A stretch of DNA of 64,000 bases, taken from the NCBI RefSeq assembly GCF_003665065.1, contig NZ_RCHR01000002.1, positions 558,001 to 622,000 of the forward strand. The letters run 5' to 3'. The translations under genes and the position numbers were made by a program. Source of the DNA: Oceanobacillus piezotolerans. GTDB lineage: Bacteria > Bacillota > Bacilli > Bacillales > Amphibacillaceae. The notes beneath the pieces are model-generated. The model ran no database searches, was not told the origin of the DNA, and saw nothing but the letters and a program-made list of their open reading frames with translations. This document shows positions 26,074 to 35,880 of this stretch, in pieces (the first letter of the stretch is position 1; every line of letters starts with the position of its first letter).

Positions 26074-29000
26074 TTATTCTATAAACCTAATATTGTCTGG
26101 GTTGGCACCTTTTTTATACACGAACTCTTGAACATTCTCATAGCCTCGAATTTCAGCAACATTATCGCCTTCAATAATTACTCTCTTCATTTCTGTTCCG
26201 TTGAAATCAATCATCGAGCCATCATATTTATTCTTCGTTTTAATCGTTAAGTCGGTATCTTCAAAACCATCGCCATAGAATTCAGCGTAATGTCCTTGGA
26301 ATACAACCCCGTTCTTAATATTAGAAGAAGCATGAAGTGTTACAGATGCACTTTCTTCGTTGATGATTAGCTTACCTGTTTTCACGTTATGAAGATCATA
26401 CACTTTATCGAATGCAGGTTGTTCTGGTTCTTCTGGATCGCCAGGTTGCTCTCCTTCACCTTCTTTTTTCAAATCCACTTGTACCATTACTGGATCATGG
26501 TCACTTGCACGACCTGCCATATCTGTAAAGTCAGCGTTAATATGAAGCACATCAATTTCTGTTTCTTCCACTAAATTATTGGAAACAAGAATGTGATCCA
26601 GTACTTGAGAATTCCCTTGGAAAAGATACGTATATCGATCACTTTCTTCAACAAGGTTCATCATATTTGTCATAAGCTTGCCTTCATGAATACGAAGTGA
26701 CTCAGAGAATTCGAAGTCGTTGAAGTCACCAACAGAAACAACGTTTGCGTCTGGATTTTCTGCTTTAATTTCTTCTACAAAGTCATACACCACATTGGCA
26801 ATTTCATGACGCTGTTCTTCACTAGCATATACCGGTGGCTGTGTAGAACCGAATAACGGAGTATCTCCCGACTTCGAGTTCCAATGGTTTACTAGAACAA
26901 CAACACTTTCCCCTTGGAAATCAAATTGAGCAGCTAATGGTTTACGGCTGTTATCAAATGCTGCGTCCATTGGATCAATACGTCCTGGATTATGTGTTAG
27001 TTTCCCATCTTCATATCCTACTGCAGTAGTCGCATCTCCAGCTGGCATTCCTTCAGTTAATGATACACGCTCTGGATTATATAGGAATCCAACACGAATA
27101 TTTGCATTTGGAGCTCCACCATCCTGATTTACTTCGGGGTCAATATTGGCATATTCATAACGTGGGCCACCCGCATCAACAATTGCTTGGATGAGACGTT
27201 CATAGCTTTCGTTTGCCGCGGCATCTCCCGCATCTTGGCCGTTGTTATCCTGAACTTCTGTTACCCCAATAACGTCAGGGCTTTGCATATCCTGTACAAA
27301 TGCTCTTGCTAATTTTTGTGCCTTATCATCTGATGTTTCACTTCTGTTATTAGAAAAGTTTTCTAGATTGTAAGAAGCAATTGTCAGCTCGTCTTCCTTC
27401 TTCTCAATCGTAGTTACTTCAGGCTCTGCATTGCCCTCTACATGCTTCTCTTGCATATAATCATAGTCAGCATAGATTTTGTAATTCTGGAATCCATAAT
27501 TTACTACACCTTGAATCGGACCTGTGAAGCGATCACCTGTAGCTACTTCAAAATCTCTTGCTTCATAGTTATCATAAAGCTTAAACTGAATCCGATCTGG
27601 ATTGGCATTATCTTCTGTCAATCTAACTCCACCATGAATGGTATCTGTTTCTCTTTCTTCAAGAACGGTAATTAAATCACCATGCTCTTGTGGAGCAACT
27701 GCTTTAACTGTTCCAACCTCAACTAGCATTCCCTCTAAGCTTTCCCAGAAATCAATCGCATCTTCTTCTGGGTCAAATTCTGCAAAACTATCATTATCAA
27801 TAACCGCAGTTGGCAGATTATCGTCAATAATGATTGGCTGTGGAAGTGGAACATCACTTTCCACTACTTCTATAACGCCTCCACGGTCATCACGAGCATT
27901 GATTTGTGTAACAGGTAGGTCTGTTTCCTGTTTAGTATCATAATATCCATCAATATGAAACTCATCTACAGTACCAGTTACGCGGACTAAATCTCCAATT
28001 TCAACATTTGCAGCGCGATTTCCTGTATAGACGACAAGTCCCTCTGAGGTGTTTGGATTATCATCCTTTAATTCATCAGGCGTTTGGAAATGGAAGTAAT
28101 TTCCGCTGCCTAGTTGATAAACATAGGTAACCACACCTTGAATACCAGTTACAAATGTACCATCAAGTGGTGACTCATGTGATTCACCTTGTATATGGTG
28201 AATTTGCATTCCGGCCTCTTGATCAAAAACCGTATACGTAAACGTCGTGATTGCACTATCCTCTAAACCTTCCTTTGTTCCATACGCTTTGACAGTCATA
28301 TGCTCCTCTACCAGAATTGGGCCTGTATAGAGTTGTCCAGCTTGGGTTGGGTCTTCTCCATTTGTTGTATAGTAGATTTCTGCATCTGCTGTAGATGTAG
28401 ATAATGTTACCTCTGTTCCAGCAGCAATCGTTCCAGATGCTGGGGAAGCTGTAACAGATTGAACAACAGAATCGTCAGCTACGATATCAGCTGCGTTTCT
28501 TGGGATAATTTGGAAATCATCTCTGTATTGCTGAACTATACCAGTGATAGCATCGTAAGTAGTTCCAACAGCAAGGTCAAGCATTCCTGTTTCATCACGG
28601 ACAAGAAATTCGGTTCCATCTGTTGCTGTATAATTTGCCCATCCATTTCCTTCTTGGACAGATTGAAGAGTAACGTCCTGAATCGTAGCAAGTTTGGATT
28701 CATTTTCTTCATTTAATTGGTCACCAGTTAAAACAGCAGGTACAGGTACACCAACTTGTTCATTATTCTCTTTAATCTCTGCATTTTGTAATTGTAACAG
28801 GTTATTAAATTCTCCTAAATTTCCCGATACCGTAATCTCATCACCCAGCTGTACATTTAAGGATGACGGATAAATGGCAATCGCTGCTGTTTCATCTTGT
28901 ATGTGAATGGTATTTTTTAATTTAGCTGTTACAATTCCTTTTACCGTAGCTTCACCAGTTCCCTGTGCACGTGCATCTGCAATAGAAAGGACTTCAACAG

Positions 29001-29628
29001 GTTCTTCTGGATTAGGCTCTGTAGGTTCACTTCCATCCATTGTGTGAGACCCTAAATAGTTAAAAGTATCTTTCGGATGGCTAGTCCACTCAGCTTCTGG
29101 AGCAAAGGCATCATCAATAACCGTATCACCAGATAGGATGTCGCTGTTTCTCACTAATGTAACATCCTTAAGATTTTCAATTCTAACGCCTACTTGACCA
29201 ATGGAATCAATAACTTCTCCAGCATTTTTTAAAACAACTGGATCGTCCCCATTAAAGTTAATGACAGAAGTATTTTCTAGATCTCCAACTGCTTTAATAG
29301 CATCTACAGCATCCTTATGGTAGAGTACAAATACCTCTCCATCATCCAGCTTTCCGGACAGTTTGACGCTTTGACTTGGCTCCTTGGCGCCATTAGAATA
29401 TAATTCTAAAGAATAAGTGCTTAAATCGACTTGTTCTCCCGTGCCATTATAAAGTTCAATCGCCTTGTTAAAGCTGCTTCCCTCTATGTATTCTGAAATA
29501 ATAAGATCCTCTGCGACGGAATTCTCTTCTGCACTTACAGTTGCTGTAACTGCTGGCATAAAGAGATTCAATGCTAAAACAATCGCTAACAGGCCACTGA
29601 AATTCCTGTACCACTTGCCATTTTTCAT
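26074..29628 (-). CDS. Large secreted endonuclease/exonuclease/phosphatase-family nuclease (ExeM/NucH-like)
   Basis: The 1184-residue precursor has a Sec signal peptide (cut near AVTATVSAEEN, about residue 34). Then come a lamin-tail domain (about 40-185, DLIISEYIEGSSFNKAIELYN), an OB-fold domain (about 215-385), a chitobiase-like Ig domain (VTASPASGTIAAGTEVTLST, about 390-465), a second OB-type segment, and the EEP domain (about 755-1065) with ASYNLENFS, VIGVTEVQDN, VVLVNHWNSK, VSVGDFNDFE and ASDHDPVMV as metal and phosphate ligands. A final unassigned domain follows. It probably degrades extracellular DNA. There is no LPXTG anchor. Its own sigma-A promoter is visible upstream. Confidence 0.9.
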   Translation of the reverse strand: MKNGKWYRNFSGLLAIVLALNLFMPAVTATVSAEENSVAEDLIISEYIEGSSFNKAIELYNGTGEQVDLSTYSLELYSNGAKEPSQSVKLSGKLDDGEVFVLYHKDAVDAIKAVGDLENTSVINFNGDDPVVLKNAGEVIDSIGQVGVRIENLKDVTLVRNSDILSGDTVIDDAFAPEAEWTSHPKDTFNYLGSHTMDGSEPTEPNPEEPVEVLSIADARAQGTGEATVKGIVTAKLKNTIHIQDETAAIAIYPSSLNVQLGDEITVSGNLGEFNNLLQLQNAEIKENNEQVGVPVPAVLTGDQLNEENESKLATIQDVTLQSVQEGNGWANYTATDGTEFLVRDETGMLDLAVGTTYDAITGIVQQYRDDFQIIPRNAADIVADDSVVQSVTASPASGTIAAGTEVTLSTSTADAEIYYTTNGEDPTQAGQLYTGPILVEEHMTVKAYGTKEGLEDSAITTFTYTVFDQEAGMQIHHIQGESHESPLDGTFVTGIQGVVTYVYQLGSGNYFHFQTPDELKDDNPNTSEGLVVYTGNRAANVEIGDLVRVTGTVDEFHIDGYYDTKQETDLPVTQINARDDRGGVIEVVESDVPLPQPIIIDDNLPTAVIDNDSFAEFDPEEDAIDFWESLEGMLVEVGTVKAVAPQEHGDLITVLEERETDTIHGGVRLTEDNANPDRIQFKLYDNYEARDFEVATGDRFTGPIQGVVNYGFQNYKIYADYDYMQEKHVEGNAEPEVTTIEKKEDELTIASYNLENFSNNRSETSDDKAQKLARAFVQDMQSPDVIGVTEVQDNNGQDAGDAAANESYERLIQAIVDAGGPRYEYANIDPEVNQDGGAPNANIRVGFLYNPERVSLTEGMPAGDATTAVGYEDGKLTHNPGRIDPMDAAFDNSRKPLAAQFDFQGESVVVLVNHWNSKSGDTPLFGSTQPPVYASEEQRHEIANVVYDFVEEIKAENPDANVVSVGDFNDFEFSESLRIHEGKLMTNMMNLVEESDRYTYLFQGNSQVLDHILVSNNLVEETEIDVLHINADFTDMAGRASDHDPVMVQVDLKKEGEGEQPGDPEEPEQPAFDKVYDLHNVKTGKLIINEESASVTLHASSNIKNGVVFQGHYAEFYGDGFEDTDLTIKTKNKYDGSMIDFNGTEMKRVIIEGDNVAEIRGYENVQEFVYKKGANPDNIRFIE

Positions 29629-29703
29629 AATCCTGCACTCCTTTTTTGATAAAATTCTCCCTATAGATAAACAACCGACCTACCAATCTATTAGTTCAAA
29701 TTC

Positions 29704-29732
29704 AGTATAAGTAGACCATTTTTTTCTGTCAA
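29704..29732 (-). promoter_or_regulatory. Sigma-A promoter of the secreted nuclease
   Basis: TTGACA and TATACT are spaced by exactly 17 bases reading leftward, about 75 bases before the ATG. Confidence 0.75.
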
Positions 29733-29940
29733 TTTGGGTTTAAAATTGGCAAAGGGATAAAGAACATCTTTTGAACTAGGTATTTAGTTTGTTTTTTTGT
29801 ACAAGCAAGGGACTTATTATTCAGTTTGTCTATTAACCTAACATTAGCAACTAAGTTAAATAATGCTTTAAATAACCTCCTTTTATATAAAAACTCTAAA
29901 AAATCACAACAAGGCTATTTACCTAGTTAAAAACTACTTA

Positions 29941-29968
29941 TGTTAATTTTTTACAAATTATTTGTAAA
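29941..29968 (-). promoter_or_regulatory. Weak PhoP-box-like repeat
   Basis: Reading leftward, TTTACA, TTTGTA and TTAACA occur at an 11-base period; two fit the PhoP consensus perfectly. The expected -10 position reads TTTAAC, a poor match, and the region is very AT-rich, so chance is possible. Confidence 0.3.
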
Positions 29969-30111
29969 CAAAATTTCATAAAGTAAACAGTTAATGAGAA
30001 ACCTCAGTGCATACTGATAGGTTGAAATTAATCGTTAGATATGGGGAAATGTACAAATCATGGTTCTAATACTCAAATATAGAAAAATAAGTTGGATGTT
30101 CATACTGAATA

Positions 30112-30145
30112 AAAAAGAATCCAGCCATTCAACTGGATTCTTTTT
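30112..30145 (-). terminator. Terminator of the subtilase gene
   Basis: A 13-bp perfect stem AAAAAGAATCCAG and complement with eight-base loop; reading leftward T residues follow. Confidence 0.88.
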
Positions 30146-30151
30146 CACCTT

Positions 30152-33100
30152 TTAATTTAATAGCAGTTGTAAATCTCTTGCTACTTTTTCACTTACTGCT
30201 ATATTCCCACCAAAAATCGTCATTCGTTTAAAACTTTGCTCTGTGAGGTAAGCGGAAACTACTTTAGGTATTTTGTTATGAACTAGAACAACAGAGCTAT
30301 TTGCCTTCGCTGCAAGTGCTGCCCCTGTTAATGCATCGGCATAATTAATGCCAGTTGCCACGTAGACATGATCACTTTCAACTCCAAAGTATTCATTAAT
30401 TGCTACGTTCGTTTCATAACGATCATCCCCACTTAGACGCGTTGGTTCTGGGAGCTTTTCTTCCACCTTTTCTGATACTGCTAAAGGACCACCTACGACA
30501 ATAGTACTTGTATTACCTAGTGAATCAAGTGCTTCTCGAGTGTCTTTCGATAAAACATTTGTTTGGGTTAGCAAAATTGGTAAACCTTGATTTGCTGCAT
30601 GAGAAGCAACAGATAGAGCATCTGGGAAATCCATCCCACTTGCAATAACTACTTCATCCGCTCCCTTAGGTGCTATTCTTTCAGCAATTAATGCCGCTGT
30701 TTCGTAGCGGGTTTGACCACTAATACGGTCAACGGCCAGACCTGCTTCTTTTAGTTCAGTGGAAACAGCATTACTTATAGCAACTGGCCCACCAAGAATA
30801 ATCACATTCTTTGCACCTAGACGCTCGATTTCTTCCTTGATTCCGTTATATAACTCTTTACTAGGAGTCATTAAAATTGGCGCATCAAGCTGCTCTGCCA
30901 ACGGAACACCTGCTAAAGTATCCGCAAACTCGTCACCTCTTGTTAAAATGACAGTTTCAGCAGTTTCCCAGCCTTCTTTACTTATTTCAATTGCGGTATC
31001 GAATCTTAAATAACCATATAGCCTTTCCAGATTCTTAGATGAAATAGATAACTTCCCAGGAGCTTCTGCTGTAGCGGTATTTCCGGAAGCATCCTTCAAT
31101 TCTACTTCAATGACAGCTCCTTGTAAGTCTGTATTAGTAGGCACCACCCATGTTCCGCGATAGACGCCTGGTTCCACTTCTTCCATTGGATTAGAAGCAG
31201 AGGAAGCAGTTGAAATTTGTGCTGGTAATTGGACTTTAAAACTTGCACTTCCTTCTTCAGCATCACTGGTAAATGATACTTCGACCTCTTCTCCTGGCAA
31301 TACATGCCTATCTTCTGCTGGAGTAATATTTTCAATTGCTGGTGCATCATAATCTGCTGTAACATTTACTGTCTCTACTGTTCTATTTCCCGCTTGATCT
31401 GTCGCAGCCACTTCAATAGCATTCTCTCCAGCTTCTAAAATGACTCGTTCTGAATAGGTACCATCTGTAACCGCAACGCTTTCACTATTCACTGTAACAG
31501 TATCTAAGTGGTCATCACTAACGGTCCCTTCCACCGTTACGGTTTCTTTATTAGTGAGTGTGCCTTCGATTGGGCTTTCAATCGTCAAAGCAGGTGCTTC
31601 TGTATCGAGGGTTACCGTCACAGGCTCAGACTCTGTAACCTCCTGCCCTCTTAATGAAGAAATAGCTTTTAAGCTATTTTCCCCTTCTGTAAGTTCTGTA
31701 TCGATCGCAAAACGTCCATCCTTGCCAACTTCCTGTTCTCCTGATTCTTTTTCGTTAGTTAATAGTTTCGTGATCGTTGTCGGAGATGCTGTTCCTTCTA
31801 CCGTAATCTCGGTTTCATTCGTCACTAATCCATCTAGAGCTGGATCAATAACAGGATCTTCTACCCCATAGGAAACCCCAGCGCGAATCATGTAATTTCC
31901 TTCTGCAGCAAAAGTTGGCTCCCATCTTCCATCGTAATATACATAGCTTCGCGCAGCGTTTCTTCCATCTAAATCGCTAGCTAGTGCTGGCGCATGATCA
32001 CCATCTTGCGTCTGAATATAAACCATGTAGAAATCGCCATTTACTTGGATGTTATGATCCGCTAAATCCACTACTGTCCATTCGGCCAAGTCACGGATTG
32101 CCTGTGCCTCAAATGGCCCAGCCAGTCTTTCTGAAGGCAAGCCGTCTTCACCAGCAGACCAAACTTCTACAGCAAATTCTGTTCCCCCAGGCACTGGAAA
32201 TTCTTCATCCCAGAACTGGAAGTAACCTTCTGTAACGATAGCTGATTCCTTTCCTTCTGGCAGGGACATCTTCACTCCCCAGCCATTCCCTGACTCAAAG
32301 AATGCAGTTCCCTCTTCTGCTGTTCCATCATCATACCCAATCGTACCTCCAGGAACAGTGTAGTAAGGATCTAACGTAATATCCAGATTTACATCTCCAT
32401 CAAGCGTCACTTCTAACTCTTGACTATGATAGTCTCTAGCAAATACTTTTAATGTATAGTCACCCACATAGCCAGTTAAATCATACTTTCCTTCAGCATC
32501 CGTCGAAACGGGCTCCACGTTTGCATCTTCAACTAAAAGCAATCTTGCACCTTCAATTGGTTCTCCTGTATCCTTGTCTATTACCGTTCCACTTACAGTA
32601 GCTTTTTCTTTTTCTTCTAATAAGAAGTTAGCTTCTGTGGATTCGGATTCCACAACTTCTACAGCTTGCTCTGATGATTGAAAACCATAGGCTTCCGCTA
32701 CTAGTGTATATTTTCCAGTACCATGCAACAAGGAGTAGGAACCATCCATTGGGTTAGTAGATGTACTTCTCCCAGTTTCTAGCACACTAACTCTAGCATC
32801 TAATGGAAGCTCTGATGATTGAACTTTTGAACTCGCAAGGTTGCTCTTACTTCCAACTGCAATTGGAAAGTCAACAATAGCAACATTATCAATATACCAG
32901 CCTGGATATGTTACGCTTTCGTCCGAAATAAATAAGAATGACAGATACACCTCTTGTCCAGCAAATGCTGACAAATCAAATGCTTCTGTTACCCATCCAT
33001 TTGAGCTGCCAGTAACCTCCCCTACAATTTCCCAGTCACCAGCGTCCGTTGAGGCAATCAATACTCCAAAATCCCAAAATTCCTCGATATCAAACCAATG

Positions 33101-35227
33101 TTCGATTTGTAAAAAGGCATTTTCTTCTGGTAATTGGATAGCTGGCATATCAAGGTATGATTCTTCATGATTGTTATATTCACCAGCTATGTTCGTTGCA
33201 AAAACATTTTCCCCAGTTAATGCAGCTTTTGGTCCTGATGTTGGAGCTCCCCAGTTCCAGCTTGGCGCCCCTTTTGCTTCACTGTTTATCTCCCAGTCTG
33301 TTGGCTCGTCCTGAAAGTTCTCAAAGTAAATTGGCTGAGATATTTTTGCTGTATACTCCTCTGTTGTTACTGTGTTGCCGCCAAAATCATTTACTATAAA
33401 TTGATAGGTAAAGGACTCACCCGTTATATCTTCTGCTGGAATCGTAACAGCGAATACAGCCGACTTGTGATTTCCTGATACTTTTTCCATATCTAGAGTC
33501 TTGTCTCCATAGCTAACCCCAACAGAAGTTATGCTTATATTATCCCTAACTTCAATGGAAAGGCGTAAAGAACTGTTTGCTATTATTTCCGAGGGAGAAA
33601 CATGCTTGTATTCTGGTGGTGTCGTGTCCTCTCCTTCCGTTGTCACAATCCCTTCTATCTTCCCTAAACCGGAAGTCACAGAAGATACCGCCGCATAAGC
33701 GTCAACAATTCCATGTCCATATCCGTTATTCGGAGAATCAGGGAACTTACTGTCTGTTCCTGCTTTACTATCGGCTGTTTCCAAAAGAATATTCTCTAGC
33801 TCATCCACACTTAGGGAACTATCCGCTTGTTTCAATAAAGCCACTACCCCCGCTACAGCTGGGGTTGCCATCGAGGTACCATCAAAAACTGCATATTCTC
33901 CACCCGGAATCGAGGAACGAACCCCTGCTCCCGGTGCAGATACATCCGGCTTTATCTCATCATAAGGAGAAGGTCCTTGTAAAGAAAAGCTTGCTAAATT
34001 ATCGTTCCTATTTGTAGCACCTACTGCAAATGATTCAGGGTAGTTAGATGGTGATGCAACAGAACCTGGACCACCTGGATTAAAAAAGTCCGTATTTCCA
34101 GCTGCAAACGCAGGGAAAATATCAGCTGCTCTCCAAGCATTCACTGCATCTAAATACCATTCATCCATGCCAGGTCCACCGCTCCATGAGTTATTAACAA
34201 CATCTGGAGCCTTAGAAGCATCTCCACCCGGAGCCAGTATCCATTCTGCTGCTTCTAGCAAATCAGAATCAAATCCACCATCATAACTAAATGCTTGGAC
34301 TGCAATCCATTTTGCACCAGGTGCTACACCAACTTGGTTGGCGCCATCTGATTCACTGCCGACCATGGTACCCATCGTATGTGTACCATGACCATCGAAA
34401 TCGTATGGTTCTTCTTCTCCATTAACAGGATCGAAAAAGCTATACGTATGGTCTACTTCACCAGTGATTTCGTTATATCCTGCATATTTGTCCATTAATG
34501 CAGGGTGATCCCACTCTACTCCCGTATCTATATTGGCAACAACGATTCCTGTACCGTCAATACCCATATCCCATACTGATGGAGCACCAATGCGATTCAC
34601 ACTCCACTCTACATTTTGCGGACTGTTTTGCTTCGTTTTTGATTTTGTTTTTCCTTCTGCTTTCGATTGAATACTTTCCTTATCAATACGGGTTACTAGC
34701 TGCCGCTTTTCATCCGGCAATACCTTCTCTACCTCTGTAAATGATGCTATCTTTTCCGCTACTTCCTTTGTTGCCGTTACAGCAATCCCATTTACAATGT
34801 AATAAGGGTGTATATTTGCAGCATTCCCTTTCTCCTCTTCTTTCTCAAGGTATGCTAAAACCTTTTCTTGGGAAGTGGATGCTACCGTTTTTAACTCAGA
34901 AATAACAGCGGAACGTTGAATATATTCCAGATTATAAGCTGATAAACTAGCTTTCTCTGCATCCTTTCTTGCTATCTCTGCAACTTTCATTGGATCAGCC
35001 TTTTCAGCAAATTTCACTAAAAATGTAACTTTATCATCTTCCTTAAATTGCTTTAATACATTTGCATGGACTTTCTCTGCAGCTGTTTCCTTGGTATTAT
35101 TGACTGACATGGTTACATCGCCAGCGGAATTCGCAAACGCTAAACCCGGTGTTAATAGAGAAAAAACCATAAGTATCGTTAGTACGATACTAAAAGTACG
35201 ATTCTGAAATGGTTTGACTTTTCTCAA
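30152..35227 (-). CDS. Secreted bacillopeptidase F-like subtilase with cell-wall-binding repeats
   Basis: The 1691-residue precursor has a signal peptide (to about FANSA, residue 34), an inhibitor-I9-type propeptide, and an S8 catalytic domain with Asp234 (NIDTG), His280 (DGHGTH), oxyanion Asn378 (AAGN) and Ser452 (GTSMATP). Behind it are a bacterial Ig-like segment, a MAM/jelly-roll domain (FENFQDEPTDWE onward), two carboxypeptidase-regulatory-like domains, tandem Ig-like repeats, and three CWB2 repeats at the C-terminus (LYGYLRFDTAIEIS, RISGQTRYETAALIA, RLSGDDRYETNVAI) that attach it to the wall. TTG start at 35227 with AGGGGGAG upstream. It has a long leader and its own promoter. Confidence 0.93.
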   Translation of the reverse strand: MRKVKPFQNRTFSIVLTILMVFSLLTPGLAFANSAGDVTMSVNNTKETAAEKVHANVLKQFKEDDKVTFLVKFAEKADPMKVAEIARKDAEKASLSAYNLEYIQRSAVISELKTVASTSQEKVLAYLEKEEEKGNAANIHPYYIVNGIAVTATKEVAEKIASFTEVEKVLPDEKRQLVTRIDKESIQSKAEGKTKSKTKQNSPQNVEWSVNRIGAPSVWDMGIDGTGIVVANIDTGVEWDHPALMDKYAGYNEITGEVDHTYSFFDPVNGEEEPYDFDGHGTHTMGTMVGSESDGANQVGVAPGAKWIAVQAFSYDGGFDSDLLEAAEWILAPGGDASKAPDVVNNSWSGGPGMDEWYLDAVNAWRAADIFPAFAAGNTDFFNPGGPGSVASPSNYPESFAVGATNRNDNLASFSLQGPSPYDEIKPDVSAPGAGVRSSIPGGEYAVFDGTSMATPAVAGVVALLKQADSSLSVDELENILLETADSKAGTDSKFPDSPNNGYGHGIVDAYAAVSSVTSGLGKIEGIVTTEGEDTTPPEYKHVSPSEIIANSSLRLSIEVRDNISITSVGVSYGDKTLDMEKVSGNHKSAVFAVTIPAEDITGESFTYQFIVNDFGGNTVTTEEYTAKISQPIYFENFQDEPTDWEINSEAKGAPSWNWGAPTSGPKAALTGENVFATNIAGEYNNHEESYLDMPAIQLPEENAFLQIEHWFDIEEFWDFGVLIASTDAGDWEIVGEVTGSSNGWVTEAFDLSAFAGQEVYLSFLFISDESVTYPGWYIDNVAIVDFPIAVGSKSNLASSKVQSSELPLDARVSVLETGRSTSTNPMDGSYSLLHGTGKYTLVAEAYGFQSSEQAVEVVESESTEANFLLEEKEKATVSGTVIDKDTGEPIEGARLLLVEDANVEPVSTDAEGKYDLTGYVGDYTLKVFARDYHSQELEVTLDGDVNLDITLDPYYTVPGGTIGYDDGTAEEGTAFFESGNGWGVKMSLPEGKESAIVTEGYFQFWDEEFPVPGGTEFAVEVWSAGEDGLPSERLAGPFEAQAIRDLAEWTVVDLADHNIQVNGDFYMVYIQTQDGDHAPALASDLDGRNAARSYVYYDGRWEPTFAAEGNYMIRAGVSYGVEDPVIDPALDGLVTNETEITVEGTASPTTITKLLTNEKESGEQEVGKDGRFAIDTELTEGENSLKAISSLRGQEVTESEPVTVTLDTEAPALTIESPIEGTLTNKETVTVEGTVSDDHLDTVTVNSESVAVTDGTYSERVILEAGENAIEVAATDQAGNRTVETVNVTADYDAPAIENITPAEDRHVLPGEEVEVSFTSDAEEGSASFKVQLPAQISTASSASNPMEEVEPGVYRGTWVVPTNTDLQGAVIEVELKDASGNTATAEAPGKLSISSKNLERLYGYLRFDTAIEISKEGWETAETVILTRGDEFADTLAGVPLAEQLDAPILMTPSKELYNGIKEEIERLGAKNVIILGGPVAISNAVSTELKEAGLAVDRISGQTRYETAALIAERIAPKGADEVVIASGMDFPDALSVASHAANQGLPILLTQTNVLSKDTREALDSLGNTSTIVVGGPLAVSEKVEEKLPEPTRLSGDDRYETNVAINEYFGVESDHVYVATGINYADALTGAALAAKANSSVVLVHNKIPKVVSAYLTEQSFKRMTIFGGNIAVSEKVARDLQLLLN

Positions 35228-35255
35228 GCCTAACTCCCCCTAGTAATCTATTATT

Positions 35256-35306
35256 TTACAATGCAAAATGATTGCCCGCACGTTTTTCAGGCAACACAAA
35301 TAACAC
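35256..35306 (-). CDS. Possible 16-residue leader peptide upstream of the subtilase
   Basis: Within the leader of the subtilase message, AAGGAGG is followed six bases later by GTG and an open frame MLFVLPEKRAGNHFAL then TAA. The ribosome-binding site is stronger than that of the subtilase gene, whose start lies 28 bases beyond this stop. Translation could couple the two or act as a regulatory leader. Very short frames arise by chance, so confidence is low. Confidence 0.35.
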   Translation of the reverse strand: MLFVLPEKRAGNHFAL

Positions 35307-35513
35307 CCCTCACCTCCTTAATCATAATAAAGTTAGTCTAGGTGCTTTCTTTTAATCTCCATTTTTCTATTTAGTTTAAGAAGCTATAGTTGGAATGTTG
35401 GAGGGAAATCTGAGAATTATAGTTATAAAGTTGGAATAATAATAAAATAAAAAAAACAAGCTCTATATGTAAAATTCTCAATCTAATTAATATTATCATT
35501 TATGGATGAATTT

Positions 35514-35542
35514 AGTATAATTTAACTATATTATTGTGTCAA
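35514..35542 (-). promoter_or_regulatory. Sigma-A promoter of the subtilase
   Basis: TTGACA and TATACT with exactly 17 bases between them, reading leftward. Transcription would start near 35507, giving a leader of about 280 bases that contains the short ORF. Confidence 0.75.
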
Positions 35543-35835
35543 TAATTTCCAAAAATTCTTATTATTATTAAAGTGGTGGCTTATGGGTTTAATTCCTTAA
35601 CAGGTTTTGATGAATTTAGGACGAAAGGAAATAAAATCTATCATAACTAGCGGAATCCTATGAAGAGAACCTAGCAATTAGTGGCATCCTTACCTCCCTC
35701 TCTAATTCTTTTTATACTAAGAGTCAAGTAAAGAAGTCGAAGAACACATACTTGTTGGCCTAACTGAACATCATCTATCGCGCCAAAATTATTGCTCCAT
35801 ACACATTCCAGTTCTCTCTAGGGCAACAAACGTGG

Positions 35836-35879
35836 CATGAGGTGAACTTATGCACAGAATGCACCTAGTTCACCTCATG
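35836..35879. repeat. Nested inverted repeat after the metallo-hydrolase gene
   Basis: A perfect 13-bp stem, CATGAGGTGAACT with complement, encloses an 18-base loop that contains its own TGCA/TGCA pair. It begins one base beyond the metallo-hydrolase stop codon, but no T-run follows on either side, so it is a weak terminator candidate. Confidence 0.55.
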
Positions 35880-35880
35880 T

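Larger units (their letters stand above)
29629..30151. other. AT-rich intergenic region upstream of the secreted nuclease
   Basis: It holds the nuclease promoter (29704-29732), a PhoP-box-like repeat (29941-29968), and the terminator of the upstream subtilase gene (30112-30145). An AAAAGGAGG sequence near 29880 (minus strand) is not followed by an open frame. Confidence 0.5.
35307..35880. other. Leader and promoter region of the subtilase; nothing else coding
   Basis: It carries the subtilase promoter at 35514-35542, about 220 bases of AT-rich leader, and to the right an unassigned stretch ending in a long inverted repeat at 35836-35879. I find no further gene. Confidence 0.5.

Noticed and set aside
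33157..34740. Plus-strand frames of 80-146 codons inside the subtilase gene
   Set aside because: They are antisense shadows of a well-supported gene, have no ribosome-binding sites and no recognisable protein features.
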